A program made the translations under genes and the position numbers. From Polycyclovorans sp002706265 (GTDB taxonomy: Bacteria; Pseudomonadota; Gammaproteobacteria; Nevskiales; Nevskiaceae), in assembly GCA_963973915.1 (NCBI GenBank), contig CAXBBM010000003.1, positions 124,001 through 188,000 of the forward strand: DNA of 64,000 nt. The letters are read 5' to 3'. The notes beneath the pieces are model-generated. The model made no database searches. It was given only the letters and a program-made list of their open reading frames with translations, and was not told where the DNA came from. Numbering within the stretch: the first letter of the stretch is position 1; every line of letters starts with the position of its first letter. Below, one piece after another: positions 17,600-29,627 of the stretch.

Positions 17600-19591
17600 A
17601 TGTTCAAGAAAATCCTGATTGCCAACCGCGGCGAAATTGCCTGCCGCATTGCCCGCACCTGCCGCCGCCTGGGCGTGTCCGCGGCCGGTGTTCATTCCAG
17701 CGCCGACCGTGACGGCCTGCACGTACGCGAGATCGGCCAGAGCATCGAAATCGGCGGCGCGCCGGCGGCCGAAAGCTATCTGCGCATCGAGCGCGTGATC
17801 GAGGCGGCGAAGAGCGTCGGCGCCGAAGCCATCCATCCGGGCTTCGGCTTTCTGGCCGAGAACGCGGCGTTCGCCCGCGCCGTCGAAGCCGCCGGTCTGG
17901 CCTTCATCGGCCCGACGCCGGAGGTCATCGACCGCCTTGGCGACAAGGCCCTGGCCAAGCGCGAGGCCATCGCCGCCGGCGTGCCGGTGGTGCCGGGCAG
18001 CGACGGCGCCAGCGATGACGCCGCAAAGATCGCGCAGACCGTGCGCGGCCTGAGCCTGCCGGTGATGCTCAAGGCCGCGGCCGGCGGCGGCGGCAAGGGC
18101 ATGCGCGCGCTGCACTCGCTGGACACGCTGGACGCCGACATCGAGTCGGCGATGCGCGAAGCCAAGAGCTCCTTCGGTTCGCCCGCGCTGATCGTCGAAC
18201 AGATGATCGAGCGCGCGCGCCACATCGAGGTGCAGATCGTCGGCGACGGCAAGGGCAAGGTCATCCACCTGTTCGAGCGCGAATGCACCCTGCAGCGTCG
18301 CCACCAGAAACTGGTCGAAGAAGCGCCCGCCGCGCCGCTGGCGCCCGGTGTGCGCGAGCGCCTGCTCGCCGATGCCGTGCGCCTCGGCGAGCGCCTGCAG
18401 TACCGCAATGTCGGCACGGTGGAGTTCATCGTGCAGGGCGATCAGTACTATTTCCTGGAGGTGAATCCGCGCCTGCAGGTCGAGCATCCCGTCACCGAAG
18501 AAGTGACCGGACTGGACGTGGTGGAGCTGATGCTGCGCATCGCCTCGGGCGAAGGGCTGGCGCTGGAACAAAGCGAGGTAAAGATCAGCGGCCATGCGGT
18601 GGAGACGCGCATCTGTGCCGAGGACGCCGCCGCCAATTTCCTGCCCTCCACGGGCCGGCTCGCGCACGTGAGTTTCCCGGCGCGCGGTGTGCGCGTGGAA
18701 ACCGGCGTCGATACCGGCAGCGAGGTCACGCCCTGGTACGACCCGATGCTGGCCAAGCTCATCACCCACGCGCCGACGCGCAATCAGGCGATGGACCGTA
18801 TGCAACTCGCGCTCGACGAGATGAGCGTGTTCGGCGTCATCACCAACCGCGACTTCCTCAAGCGCCTGCTGGCCCTGTCGGAGACGCGCGATGGCAGCTT
18901 CCACACGCGTCTGATCGACGAGCGCATGGCCTCCTGGTCGCTCAAGGACGCGCTGCACGACATCGGAACGCTCGGCATCGCGGCCTATGTCTGGCTGCTG
19001 CGCAACCGCGCAGAGCCCGCAGCCGGCGTCTGGTCTGCGGCGGCGCTGACCGGTTGGCAGATGGCGGATTCCGGCGACGGCCTGGCGCCGATCCCGGCGC
19101 TGCATCTGCAAAGCGGTGACATCTCCGCAGCCATCCGTTTTGCGCCGCTGGCCGCCGACGGCAGCCTGCGCCTGGCGGTGGACGATGTGCCCATGGAGCT
19201 GAACCTGCGCCCGCTGGGTGACGACCGCTTCCTCGCCATTCTCGAGGGCCGGCGGGTGAACGTGCGCGTCATTCAGGACGGCAACATCATTCATGTGCAG
19301 GACGATGCCGGGACCCACGCCTTCGAGGCGCTGCCTTACTTGAGCTACATCAGCGCAAGCAGCGAGGCCAGCGGCGAGCTGCGCGCGCCGATGATGGGGA
19401 TGATTCTCAAGGTCAACGTGAAGGCCGGCGATGCAGTGAAGGCCGGCGACGTGGTTGCGGTGCTGGAGTCGATGAAGATGGAAATGCGCATCTGCGCCGA
19501 GGCCGATGGCGTGGTCGAGTCCACCCACTGCACCGAAGGCCAGACCGTGGAACGCAACGCGGTGGTGGTGCGCATCGGCAAGGCGGACTGA
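17600..19591 (+). CDS. Biotin carboxylase/biotin carrier (alpha) subunit 1
   Basis: Carboxylates its own biotin with ATP and bicarbonate. The 663 residues run: biotin carboxylase N-domain (FKKILIANRGEIACRIART), ATP-grasp with the glycine-rich loop KAAAGGGGKGMR, the active-site segment EVNPRLQVEHPVTEEVTG, the C-domain, a linker, and a biotinyl domain whose motif ESMKMEM holds the acceptor Lys626. The ESMKM form replaces the commoner EAMKM. It lies 29 bp after the second beta subunit and 11 bp before a LiuC-like hydratase, the classical leucine/terpene carboxylase order. Confidence 0.94.
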   Translation: MFKKILIANRGEIACRIARTCRRLGVSAAGVHSSADRDGLHVREIGQSIEIGGAPAAESYLRIERVIEAAKSVGAEAIHPGFGFLAENAAFARAVEAAGLAFIGPTPEVIDRLGDKALAKREAIAAGVPVVPGSDGASDDAAKIAQTVRGLSLPVMLKAAAGGGGKGMRALHSLDTLDADIESAMREAKSSFGSPALIVEQMIERARHIEVQIVGDGKGKVIHLFERECTLQRRHQKLVEEAPAAPLAPGVRERLLADAVRLGERLQYRNVGTVEFIVQGDQYYFLEVNPRLQVEHPVTEEVTGLDVVELMLRIASGEGLALEQSEVKISGHAVETRICAEDAAANFLPSTGRLAHVSFPARGVRVETGVDTGSEVTPWYDPMLAKLITHAPTRNQAMDRMQLALDEMSVFGVITNRDFLKRLLALSETRDGSFHTRLIDERMASWSLKDALHDIGTLGIAAYVWLLRNRAEPAAGVWSAAALTGWQMADSGDGLAPIPALHLQSGDISAAIRFAPLAADGSLRLAVDDVPMELNLRPLGDDRFLAILEGRRVNVRVIQDGNIIHVQDDAGTHAFEALPYLSYISASSEASGELRAPMMGMILKVNVKAGDAVKAGDVVAVLESMKMEMRICAEADGVVESTHCTEGQTVERNAVVVRIGKAD

Positions 19592-19602
19592 GGGCCCATG
19601 TC

Positions 19603-20415
19603 ATGAACCATTTTGAAACCATCACGCTCAACATCGACGCGGCCGGCGTTGCGCGGCTGACGTTCTCGCGTCCGGACGTTCACAACGCGCTCAACCCGGT
19701 CATGTTCGGCGAGATTGGCGCCGCGCTCGACATCATCGAAGCCGATCCCGGCGTGCGCGTGCTGGTGCTGTCCGGCGAGGGCGAGAGCTTCTGCGCCGGC
19801 GGCGACTTCCGCTGGCAGCAGAGCCAGCGCGACCAGCCGCGCGCCGAGCGCATCCGCAGCGGGCGTCCGCTGGCCGACCTCCTCGCCCGGCTCGACACGT
19901 TTCCGCGCCTGGTCATCGGCCGCATCAACGGCCCGGCCTATGGCGGCGGCGTCGGCATGATCGCGGTCTGTGATGTGGCGGTGGCGGTCGACAGCGCGCG
20001 CTTCGCGCTGACCGAAGTGCGCCTGGGCCTTGTGCCGGCGACGATCTCGCCGTATGTCGCCGCCAAGCTCGGCCCCAGCCAGGTGCGCCGCGTGATGCTC
20101 AACGCGCGGCCGATGGCGGCGACCGAGGCGCAGCGCCTGGGCCTGGTGCATGAAGTGGTGCCGGCCGACAAGCTGGACGAGGCCATCGACGCCGAGTTGG
20201 ATCAGGCGCTGTCCTGCGCGCCGGGTGCGGTGGCCATGACCAAGCGCCTCGCGCAGTACGTGCTGGGCCACAACGAGGCGGACAACCTCATCTACACCGT
20301 GGACCGGCTCGCCGATTTCTGGGAAACCGAAGAAGCCAAAGAAGGCATGCAGAGCTTCTTCGACAAGCGCAAGCCGTCCTGGCACCGCAAGCATGCACCG
20401 CGCGAGAGGGCCTGA
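19603..20415 (+). CDS. Glutaconyl-CoA hydratase-like crotonase (LiuC/AtuE type)
   Basis: A 270-residue enoyl-CoA hydratase. SFCAGGDFRW and GPAYGGGVGMIAVCD form the oxyanion hole. The segment ALTEVRLGLVPATISPYV keeps one catalytic Glu and has the xxISPxV pattern that I associate with methylglutaconyl-CoA (LiuC) and isohexenylglutaconyl-CoA (AtuE) hydratases. Those enzymes act directly after carboxylation in the Liu and Atu pathways, which matches the position behind carboxylase genes. The next gene, a CoA ligase, starts 4 bp after its stop. Confidence 0.9.
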   Translation: MNHFETITLNIDAAGVARLTFSRPDVHNALNPVMFGEIGAALDIIEADPGVRVLVLSGEGESFCAGGDFRWQQSQRDQPRAERIRSGRPLADLLARLDTFPRLVIGRINGPAYGGGVGMIAVCDVAVAVDSARFALTEVRLGLVPATISPYVAAKLGPSQVRRVMLNARPMAATEAQRLGLVHEVVPADKLDEAIDAELDQALSCAPGAVAMTKRLAQYVLGHNEADNLIYTVDRLADFWETEEAKEGMQSFFDKRKPSWHRKHAPRERA

Positions 20416-20419
20416 AGCC

Positions 20420-22402
20420 ATGAGCGAGAACACTGCCGTAACCGACACCCCGTTTGACTGGACGCCGACCCCCGAGCTGATCGAGGGCAGCGTGCTCACC
20501 GCCTTTCTGCGCCATGTCGGCGAGCAAAGCTTCGAGTCGCTCAGCGCGCGCGCCGACGCCGATCCGGGTTGGCTGATGGAGCAGGTGTTCCAGTTCTGCG
20601 ACTTCCGTTTCTACACGCCCTACACGCAGATGCTGGACCTGTCCAAAGGGCAGCCCTGGGCGCGCTGGTGCGTCGGCGGCACCACCAACATCGTGCTCAA
20701 CTGCATCGACCGCCACCGCGGCACGCCGGTGTGGGACCAGACCTTCCTGGTGTGGGAGGGCGAGAATCCGGATGAGCAGCGCTCGCTCAGCTACGCCGAG
20801 TTCGACGCCGAAACCTGCCGGCTCGCCAGCGCGCTCAGGGAGATGGGCGTGGGCAAGGGCGACGTGGTGGGCATCTACATGCCCAACCTGCCGGAAACCT
20901 TCGTCGCCTTCTTCGCGATCCTGAAGATTGGCGCCATCGTCATGCCGCTGTTCTCGGGCTTCGGTCCGCAGCCGCTGATCACGCGCCTGCAAGACGGCGG
21001 CGCGCGCGCCGTCATCACCGCCGACGGCACCTGGCGCCGCGGCAGCGTGGGCGCGATGAAGCCGGTGCTGGACGAGGCGCTCGCGCAGGTGCCTTGTGTG
21101 GAGCACGTGGTCGTCGTGCAGCGTCTGGGCGACAAGCTGCCGGTGGCGATGCAGGCCGGTCGCGATCACTGGTGGCATGAGCGCGTCACGCCGCAGCCGG
21201 CGACCCTGGCGACCGAGCCGATGGAGGCCGACGCCGCCGCCGTGCTGCTCTATACCTCCGGCACCACCGGCAAGCCCAAGGGCTGCGTGTGGACGCATGT
21301 GAGCTTTCTCGGCTCCATGGTCACCCGGGACATGCACATCTGCTGCGACTTCCGCGCGGGTGATCGCTACTTCTTCCTCAGCGACATGGGCTGGATGGTC
21401 GGCGCCATGTGCGCCTGCATCCCGAGCTACTTCGGCGGCAGCCTGCTGGTGGCCGAAGGCACGCCGGACTATCCCGACACCGGCCGCTTCTGGCGCCTGA
21501 TCCAGAACCACAAGGTCAGCTACCTCGGCGTGGCGCCGACCCTGATCCGCAACCTGAGCCGCTACGGCAACGAGGAAGTCGAAGGCTACGACCTGTCCAG
21601 CCTGCGCATGCTGCACTCCGGCGGCGAAGCCTGGACCGCCGCGCCCTGGCGCTGGATGTTCGAGCACGTCGGCAAGCGCAAGCTGCCCATCCTCAACATC
21701 GTCGGCGGCACGGAAGTGGGTGGCTGCAATCTGGTGAGCACGCTGCATCATCCGCAGCGGCCGAGCTCCTTCGCCGGGCCGGCGCTGGGCGTGGGCCTGG
21801 GCATCGTCAACGAATCCGGCGAGCCTGTCGCGGACGGGCAGGTCGGCGAACTGGTGCTGCGTCAGGCCAACATCGGCATGACCAAGGGCCTGTGGCAGGA
21901 CGACGCGCGTTATCTGGACGCCTACTGGAACACGCTGCCGGGCCTGTGGGTGCACGGCGACTTCGTGCGCCGCGATCCGGACGGCATGTACTACATCCTC
22001 GGTCGCTCGGACGACACCATCAAGGTCTCCGGCAAGCGTACCGGCCCCACCGAGATCGAGAACCTGCTCACCGCGACGGGAACCGTCTCCGAGGTCGCCG
22101 TGATCGGCGTGCCGGACGAATCCAAGGGCTCGGCCCTGGTCTGCGTCTGCGTGCCGATGCCGGGCGTGGTGGCGGACGAGGCGCTGCGCCAGCGGCTGTC
22201 GAAAGCCGTGGTCGACGGCATGGGCACGTCCTACCGGCCGAAGTCCGTGGTGTTTGCCGACGAACTGCCCAAGACGCGCAACCTCAAGGTGATGCGCCGC
22301 GTGGTGCGCGCCGTCTACCAGGGCGGCGATCCGGGTGACTTGTCGGCGCTGGTCAATCCCCAGGCGGTCGAGGATCTACGGCAGCGCTTTGCCGACAGTT
22401 GA
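20420..22402 (+). CDS. Acetoacetyl-CoA synthetase-like acyl-CoA ligase
   Basis: ATP-dependent CoA ligase of 660 residues with the N-terminal acetyl-CoA-synthetase-type cap (LMEQVFQFCDFRFY to QPWARWCVGGTTN), core motif YTSGTTGKPKG, GRSDDTIKVSGKRTGP hinge and C-terminal lysine motif PKTRNLKVMRR. The frame is open from 20393, but the ATG at 20420 follows directly on the hydratase stop and begins a normal N-terminus (MSENTAVTDTPFDWTP). It could activate a branched acid at entry or recycle acetoacetate released by a lyase step. Confidence 0.92.
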   Translation: MSENTAVTDTPFDWTPTPELIEGSVLTAFLRHVGEQSFESLSARADADPGWLMEQVFQFCDFRFYTPYTQMLDLSKGQPWARWCVGGTTNIVLNCIDRHRGTPVWDQTFLVWEGENPDEQRSLSYAEFDAETCRLASALREMGVGKGDVVGIYMPNLPETFVAFFAILKIGAIVMPLFSGFGPQPLITRLQDGGARAVITADGTWRRGSVGAMKPVLDEALAQVPCVEHVVVVQRLGDKLPVAMQAGRDHWWHERVTPQPATLATEPMEADAAAVLLYTSGTTGKPKGCVWTHVSFLGSMVTRDMHICCDFRAGDRYFFLSDMGWMVGAMCACIPSYFGGSLLVAEGTPDYPDTGRFWRLIQNHKVSYLGVAPTLIRNLSRYGNEEVEGYDLSSLRMLHSGGEAWTAAPWRWMFEHVGKRKLPILNIVGGTEVGGCNLVSTLHHPQRPSSFAGPALGVGLGIVNESGEPVADGQVGELVLRQANIGMTKGLWQDDARYLDAYWNTLPGLWVHGDFVRRDPDGMYYILGRSDDTIKVSGKRTGPTEIENLLTATGTVSEVAVIGVPDESKGSALVCVCVPMPGVVADEALRQRLSKAVVDGMGTSYRPKSVVFADELPKTRNLKVMRRVVRAVYQGGDPGDLSALVNPQAVEDLRQRFADS

Positions 22403-22448
22403 GTCCCTTTCCGTTCCGATAATTGTCAATAATTCCAAGGGTATTTCG

Positions 22449-23270
22449 ATGTCCACCCCAGAAGCTGCAAACGAAGCCAATCCGCTGTTGCTGGACCAGC
22501 AAGGCGGGCGTCTGTACGTCACCTTCAACCGCCCCGAGCGCCGCAACGCGCTCAACGACGCGATGTTGCTGGCACTGGAGAACCTCATCACGCGGCTGGA
22601 AGACGACCACAGCGTGCGCGTGGTGATCGTGCGCGGCGCGGGCGGGCATTTCTGCGCGGGCGGCGACATCCGCGAGCGCCGCGCGCAGACCACCGATTCG
22701 CGCCCCGGCGTGGACATCGCGATGGAGCGCAACATCCGCGCCGGGCGCATGTTCCTGCGCCTGGCCAACCTGCCGCAGACGACCGTGGCAGTGGTCGAAG
22801 GATTCGCCCTCGGCGGCGGCTTCGGATTTGCCTGCACCTTCGACATCACGCTGACCCTGCACGACGCGAAGATGGGCCTGGCGGAAACCCGCATCGGCGT
22901 GGCGCCGGCGCAGATCTCGCCACACGTCGTGCGCCGCGTGGGCCTGTCGAACGCACGCTACCTCGGACTCACCGGCCGCCGGATCAACGGCGCCGAAGCG
23001 GTGCGCATGGGCGTGGCCCATGAGGTCGCGCAAACCACCGAAGAACTCGACGCCAAGCTCGCCAGCCTGCTCGACGACATCGACGCCTGTGGCCCCATGG
23101 CCTGCGCGGCCACCAAGGCGATCATGAACCGCGTCGGCGAGATGCCGCTGGAGGCGCTGATCGAATACGCCGGCTACCGCTTTGGCGAACTCAATCGCGG
23201 TCCTGAAGGGGTCGAAGGCCAGCAGGCTTTCCTCGAAAAGCGCAAGGCCGTCTGGCCCAGTCTGGGCTGA
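22449..23270 (+). CDS. Second glutaconyl-CoA hydratase-like crotonase
   Basis: A 273-residue enoyl-CoA hydratase with HFCAGGDIRERR, EGFALGGGFGFACTFD and AKMGLAETRIGVAPAQISPHV, again the LiuC/AtuE-like pattern with one clear catalytic Glu. The frame opens at 22335 inside the ligase gene; the ATG at 22449 follows AAGGGT and gives the usual N-terminus. It runs without a gap into the second biotin carboxylase gene. Together with the hydratase at 19603 it gives each biotin carboxylase its own hydratase, which suggests two parallel carboxylation-hydration steps. Confidence 0.9.
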   Translation: MSTPEAANEANPLLLDQQGGRLYVTFNRPERRNALNDAMLLALENLITRLEDDHSVRVVIVRGAGGHFCAGGDIRERRAQTTDSRPGVDIAMERNIRAGRMFLRLANLPQTTVAVVEGFALGGGFGFACTFDITLTLHDAKMGLAETRIGVAPAQISPHVVRRVGLSNARYLGLTGRRINGAEAVRMGVAHEVAQTTEELDAKLASLLDDIDACGPMACAATKAIMNRVGEMPLEALIEYAGYRFGELNRGPEGVEGQQAFLEKRKAVWPSLG

Positions 23271-25225
<1,955 letters not shown>

Positions 25226-25229
<4 letters not shown>

Positions 25230-27028
25230 GCGCGCGCACCGTACGCATCGGCGGCGCCGCCGGTTACTGGGGCGATACTGCCAACGGCCCCGAGCAGCTC
25301 GTGCTGCACGGCGACGTGCAGTACCTGGTGTTCGACTACCTCGCCGAAGTGACCATGGCGATTCTCGCCAAGGCGCGCAGCAAGTCGCCCGATGCGGGTT
25401 ACGCGACCGACTTCATCACCCAGGTGATCAAGCCGCTGGCCGGCGAGATCGCCCGGCGCAAGATCCGCGTGATCGCCAATGCCGGCGGCGTGAACCTCGC
25501 AGCGTGTGCGAAGGCGATTCGCGCTGCGCTCGACGAAGCCGGCGTGTCGCTGAAAGTCGGCACCGTCGAAGGTGACGAGCTGCTGGAACGCAGCGAAGAA
25601 CTGCGCGCGCGCGGCGTGCGCGAGATGTTCGACGGCAAGCCGCTGCCCGCGAAGCTGGCGAGTTCCAACGCCTACCTCGGCGCGTTCCCGATCGCGGCGG
25701 CGCTGGATGCGGGCGCCGATATCGTCGTCACCGGCCGCGTGGTCGACAGCGCCGTGACCCTGGGCGCGCTGGTCCACGAGTTCGGCTGGACGCCCGAGGA
25801 CTGGGACCGCCTCGCCGCCGGCACGCTCGCCGGGCATTTGATCGAATGCGGCTGCCAGGCCACCGGCGGCAACTTCACGGACTGGGAGCAGGTGGCGCCG
25901 GGCTGGGACCGCATGGGCTTTCCCATCGCCGAGTGTTCGGCCGACGGCAGCTTCGTCATCACCAAGCCGGCGGATACCGGCGGCCTGGTGTCGCCGTTCA
26001 CCGTGGGCGAGCAGCTGGTCTACGAGATCGACGATCCGCAGGCCTACATCGTGCCCGACGTGGTCTGCGATTTCTCCGGCGCGCGGCTGGTGCAGCAGGC
26101 GCCGGACCGCGTGCACATCAGCGGCGTGCGCGGCCGTCCGCGCACGCCGGACTACAAGGTCTGCGCGACCCACGACGACGGCTTTCGCGCGACCTTCATC
26201 CAGACCATCACCAGCTTCGATGCGCCTCGCCGCGCGCGCGCCAACGGCGAGGCGATTCTTTCCGTCGCGAGGCGCAGGCTCGCGCAGCAACAGCTGCCGG
26301 ACTTCCGCGGTACCGCCATCCACCTGATCGGCACCAACACCCTGTGGAATCCCGCGCATCGTCCGCCGGTGGACGCCAACGAACTGGTGCTGCGCGTGGA
26401 CGTGTGGCACGAGCGCTATTCGGGCTGCGAGGTGTTCTCCAAGGAGGCCGCGGGTGCCGCGCTGTCGATGACCACCGGGCGCTGCGCGGCGGGTCCGACC
26501 GGCCGGCCCAAGACCACGCCGGTGGTGCGGCCGTTCTCGTTTCTGCTGCCCAAGATCGAGGTGCCGGTAAAGGTCGCGGTGGACGGGCAGGCGGTTGCGT
26601 TCGACTGGCAGCGCCTCGCGGCCGCGCCACCGATGCAGCCCGCGCCCGTGCTCAAGACCGTCGACGCAACCGCCGCGCAGGGCGACACCGTCCGCGTGCC
26701 GCTGATCCGCCTGGCCGTGGCCCGCAGTGGCGACAAGGGCGACCGCGCCAACATCGGCGTGCTCGCGCGCCGGCCGGACTATCTGCCGTACATCCGCGAC
26801 GCGCTCACCGCCGAGGTGGTGCGCGACTGGTTCGCGCACACCGGCACGCCGCGGGTGGATCGCTTCGATCTGCCAGGCCTGGACGCGCTCAATTTTGTGC
26901 TGCACGACGCGCTCGGCGGTGGCGGCGCGGTGTCGCTGCGGCTGGACGTGCAGGGCAAGACCTACGCGCAGCAGTTGCTGCATTTTCCGGTGACGGTGCC
27001 GCGTGCGCTGCTGGGCGATGCGGCGTGA
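25226..27028 (+). CDS. AtuA-family protein (acyclic terpene utilisation family, DUF1446)
   Basis: A 600-residue protein. The first about 450 residues match the DUF1446/AtuA family (VRIGGAAGYWGDTANGPEQL, VIANAGGVN, SNAYLGAFPIAAALDAGADIVVTGRVVDSA, ECGCQATGGNFTDW). The last about 110 residues, from VRVPLIRLAVARSGDKGDRANIG, form the small AtuA-like C-terminal domain. AtuA is needed for citronellol/geraniol use in Pseudomonas, but its reaction is unknown to me. The longer open frame from 24347 is an out-of-frame extension across the biotin carboxylase gene. The ATG at 25226 overlaps that gene's stop by 4 bases (ATGA), so the two are translationally coupled. Confidence 0.92.
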
Positions 27029-27035
27029 TTGGTTT

Positions 27036-27389
27036 TCAACCCGTGCCGAGCAACCGCGACAGCGCGTCGGCAAACCCGCGCTGCACGGCGCAGTCGGAGA
27101 AGTCCAGCACCATGTGCAGCATCAACCCCAGGCCGATGAGGCGGGTGCGCGGCAGCACCGCCAGGTAGGCGTAGACGGCGATGGCCGGCAGCGTGTGCAG
27201 CGGGTGAAAACCGATGCTGCACCGGTCGGGATCGTAGATCGGCGAGGCCAGCAGGTGATCGGCGTCCACCAGCATGGTGATCAGCATGATCGTCCAGGCC
27301 CGTCGCCAGTCCGGGAGAAAAAAAATCCGGGCCACCAGGCCGGGAACCAGGATGTGCAGGATCAGGTGCAGGACGGCAGCAAGCGACAT
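27036..27389 (-). CDS. Small membrane protein, DUF6122-like
   Basis: A 117-residue protein with about three hydrophobic segments (LAAVLHLILHILVPGLVARI, WTIMLITMLVD, AIAVYAYLAVLP and IGLGLMLHMVLDFSD) and conserved-looking His/Asp pairs (HLILH, DADHLLASP, GFHPLHT, HMVLD). That pattern recalls small membrane proteins of the DUF6122 group and distantly metal-dependent membrane hydrolases. It is the only minus-strand gene inside the plus-strand operon and lies only 7 bp from the end of the AtuA gene. Function unknown; it may be a separate insertion. Confidence 0.7.
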   Translation of the reverse strand: MSLAAVLHLILHILVPGLVARIFFLPDWRRAWTIMLITMLVDADHLLASPIYDPDRCSIGFHPLHTLPAIAVYAYLAVLPRTRLIGLGLMLHMVLDFSDCAVQRGFADALSRLLGTG

Positions 27390-27510
27390 GGATTCGACTT
27401 TGAATGGGAAACCGGATGATGAACGGGCAAGCAGCAGCGAAGTGCGAAGCTAAGCCAGATCGGCAGGCAGGACCAGTGCGCGAGTGCGCGCAGACCGTGG
27501 AGACCACCGC

Positions 27511-28386
27511 ATGAGCTATCGATCAGCCCTGCGGCCGCAGCTCCTCGACGGCCAGGTCGTCATCGTCACCGGCGCCGGTTCCGGCATCGGCCGCTGCACC
27601 GCGCACGAAGTGGCCACGCTGGGCGCGATGCCGGTTCTCCTCGGCCGCAAGCTCGAAAAGCTGGAGCGGGTGCGCGACGAACTCGCGCAGGACGGCCTGG
27701 CCTGCAGCCTTCGGGTCATGGACATCCGCGATGCGACTGCGGTGCGCGAGGGCGTGGCGGCCATCCTTGCCGAGCACGGCCGCATCGATGGCCTGGTGAA
27801 CAACGCCGGCGGACAGTTCCCGAGTCCGCTGCGCGACATTTCCGACAAGGGCTGGGACGCGGTGGTGCGCAACAATCTCAACGGCGGCTTCACCGTGATG
27901 CGCGAGGTCTACCAGCAGTGGATGGAGGCCCACGGCGGCGCCATCGTCAACGTCGTCGCCAGTGTGGATTTCGGCATGCCCAGCATGGGCCACACCGGCG
28001 CCGCGCGGGCCGGCATGATCAACCTCACCCAGACCGCCGCGCTGGAATGGGTGCATCGCGGCGTGCGCGTCAACGCGGTGGCGCCCGGTTCCATCGCCAC
28101 CAGCGGCATGGGTACCTACAACGCGGAATTCCAGCAGCGACTCAAGGCGCGGCGCCGCCAGATCCCCTATCAGCGCATGGGCACGGAGGCCGAGGTGTCG
28201 GCGTCGATCTGCTTCCTGCTGTCCGAGGCCGCAGCCTACATCACCGGCGTGGTGCTGCCGGTGGACGGTGGCCTGCGCCTGGCCAAGCATCTCCATGGGG
28301 TTCCGGAGCACCAGTCCATGCCGGCGTTCGACCCGTTCGGCAAGACCGTGCTGCCTGATTTTCTCAATACACCCGAAGGAAACTGA
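27511..28386 (+). CDS. SDR-family enoyl-CoA reductase, PECR-like
   Basis: Short-chain dehydrogenase/reductase of 291 residues with NADP-binding TGAGSGIG and NNAGGQF. The usual YxxxK catalytic pair is replaced by the HTGAARAGM segment followed by LEWVHRGVRVNAVAPGSI, the pattern of peroxisomal trans-2-enoyl-CoA reductase. This makes an enoyl- or dienoyl-CoA reductase more likely than an alcohol dehydrogenase. GGAG lies about 9 bases before the ATG at 27511, although the frame opens at 27484. An acyl-CoA dehydrogenase follows after 3 bp. The pair could saturate and desaturate different bonds of the same intermediate. Confidence 0.9.
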   Translation: MSYRSALRPQLLDGQVVIVTGAGSGIGRCTAHEVATLGAMPVLLGRKLEKLERVRDELAQDGLACSLRVMDIRDATAVREGVAAILAEHGRIDGLVNNAGGQFPSPLRDISDKGWDAVVRNNLNGGFTVMREVYQQWMEAHGGAIVNVVASVDFGMPSMGHTGAARAGMINLTQTAALEWVHRGVRVNAVAPGSIATSGMGTYNAEFQQRLKARRRQIPYQRMGTEAEVSASICFLLSEAAAYITGVVLPVDGGLRLAKHLHGVPEHQSMPAFDPFGKTVLPDFLNTPEGN

Positions 28387-28389
28387 CCG

Positions 28390-29526
28390 ATGGATTTCTC
28401 GCTCACCCCGCAGCAGGAAATGCTGCGCGACACCGTCCGCCGCTTCTTCCAGACCGAGGTCGCGCCGATCGCGCGCGTCTGCGACGACGAGGAGCGCTTC
28501 CCGAAAGAGATGATCCGCCAGTGGGGCGACCTGGGGCTGATCGGCATCCGCTATCCAGAGGAAGACGGCGGCTCGGGTTTCGACAAGCTCGGCGAATGCC
28601 TGGCGCGCGAGGAGATGAGCCGCGTCAGCCAGGCGTTCGCGTCGACTTGGTCGGTGCAGGCGCACATGGGCCTGTGGCCGATCTGGCGCAGCGGCACGGC
28701 CGAGCAGAAGGCCCGGTACTTCGCCCCGGGTCTGAAGGGCGAGCTTGTGTCCTGTTTCGGCCTGAGCGAGCCCGAGGGCGGGTCCAACATCCGCGCGATG
28801 CGCACGCGTGCGACCAAGGTGCCCGGTGGCTACCGCATCAGCGGCAGCAAGATGTACATCACCAACGCGCCCATCGCCGACTTCATGTTGCTGGCCGCGC
28901 GCACGCGGCCCGAACTCACGCCCGAGGCGGTGAGCATGTTCATCGTCGATCTGCCCAATCCCGGCGTCGTCATCCACAAGCTGGCCAAGGAAGGCATCCG
29001 CGCCTCCGAGACCGGGCTGATCCATATCGACGAGGCCTTCGTGCCGGACGAGGCCCTGCTCGGTGGGCAGGAGGGCACTTACCCCATCATCCTGGAATCG
29101 CTGTCCGAGAACCGTGTCGGCGTCGCCGCCAACTGCGTGGGCATGGCCCAGGGCGCGCTCGATGCCGCGATTGCCTACGCGCGTGATCGCGAGGTGGGCG
29201 GCAAGCGCATCGGCCAGTACCAGGCCATCGCGCACAAGCTGGCCGACATGGCGGCGCAGATCGAGGCGGCGCGCTGGCTGGTGTACTACGGCGCCTGGCG
29301 CATCGAGCAGAACACGCTCGATGCCGCCACCGCCGCCAAGGTCAAGCTGACCGCCAGCGAATGCGCGCTGCACGTCACCGAACAGGCCATCCGCATCCAC
29401 GGCGGCGCCGGCATCATGCGCGACCACGCCGTGGGCCGCTTCCACCGCGACGCCTTCGTCTACGTCATCGGCGAGGGCACCAGCGAGATCCAGCGCAACA
29501 TCATTGCGCGGAGTCTGAGCCTCTGA
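28390..29526 (+). CDS. Acyl-CoA dehydrogenase
   Basis: A 378-residue acyl-CoA dehydrogenase of normal length: FSLTPQQEMLRDTVRRFFQ start, FGLSEPEGGSNIRAMRTRA in the middle domain, and IRIHGGAGIMRDHAVGRFHRD followed by IGEGTSEIQRNIIA at the C-terminus. The position of the catalytic Glu of short/medium-chain enzymes appears kept in the last segment. It is translationally close (3 bp) to the enoyl-CoA reductase and is the last gene of the long plus-strand operon. A strong hairpin follows. Confidence 0.93.
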   Translation: MDFSLTPQQEMLRDTVRRFFQTEVAPIARVCDDEERFPKEMIRQWGDLGLIGIRYPEEDGGSGFDKLGECLAREEMSRVSQAFASTWSVQAHMGLWPIWRSGTAEQKARYFAPGLKGELVSCFGLSEPEGGSNIRAMRTRATKVPGGYRISGSKMYITNAPIADFMLLAARTRPELTPEAVSMFIVDLPNPGVVIHKLAKEGIRASETGLIHIDEAFVPDEALLGGQEGTYPIILESLSENRVGVAANCVGMAQGALDAAIAYARDREVGGKRIGQYQAIAHKLADMAAQIEAARWLVYYGAWRIEQNTLDAATAAKVKLTASECALHVTEQAIRIHGGAGIMRDHAVGRFHRDAFVYVIGEGTSEIQRNIIARSLSL

Positions 29527-29542
29527 GCGTCTGCACCGTGCG

Positions 29543-29569
29543 GCCGGGGGCACGTGCGTGGCCCCCGGC
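29543..29569. terminator. Strong GC hairpin between convergent genes
   Basis: An about 11-bp stem with one bulge (GCCGGGGGCAC against GTGGCCCCCGGC, loop GTGC) lies 16 bp after the acyl-CoA dehydrogenase stop, in the gap before the convergent PQQ dehydrogenase gene. No T-run on either side. It could stop both transcripts. Confidence 0.45.
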
Positions 29570-29627
29570 TCGCCTTGGGCCCTAAGGGTATTGCGAGGTC
29601 TGCAGCCGATGGCATCGGGGCCAGCCT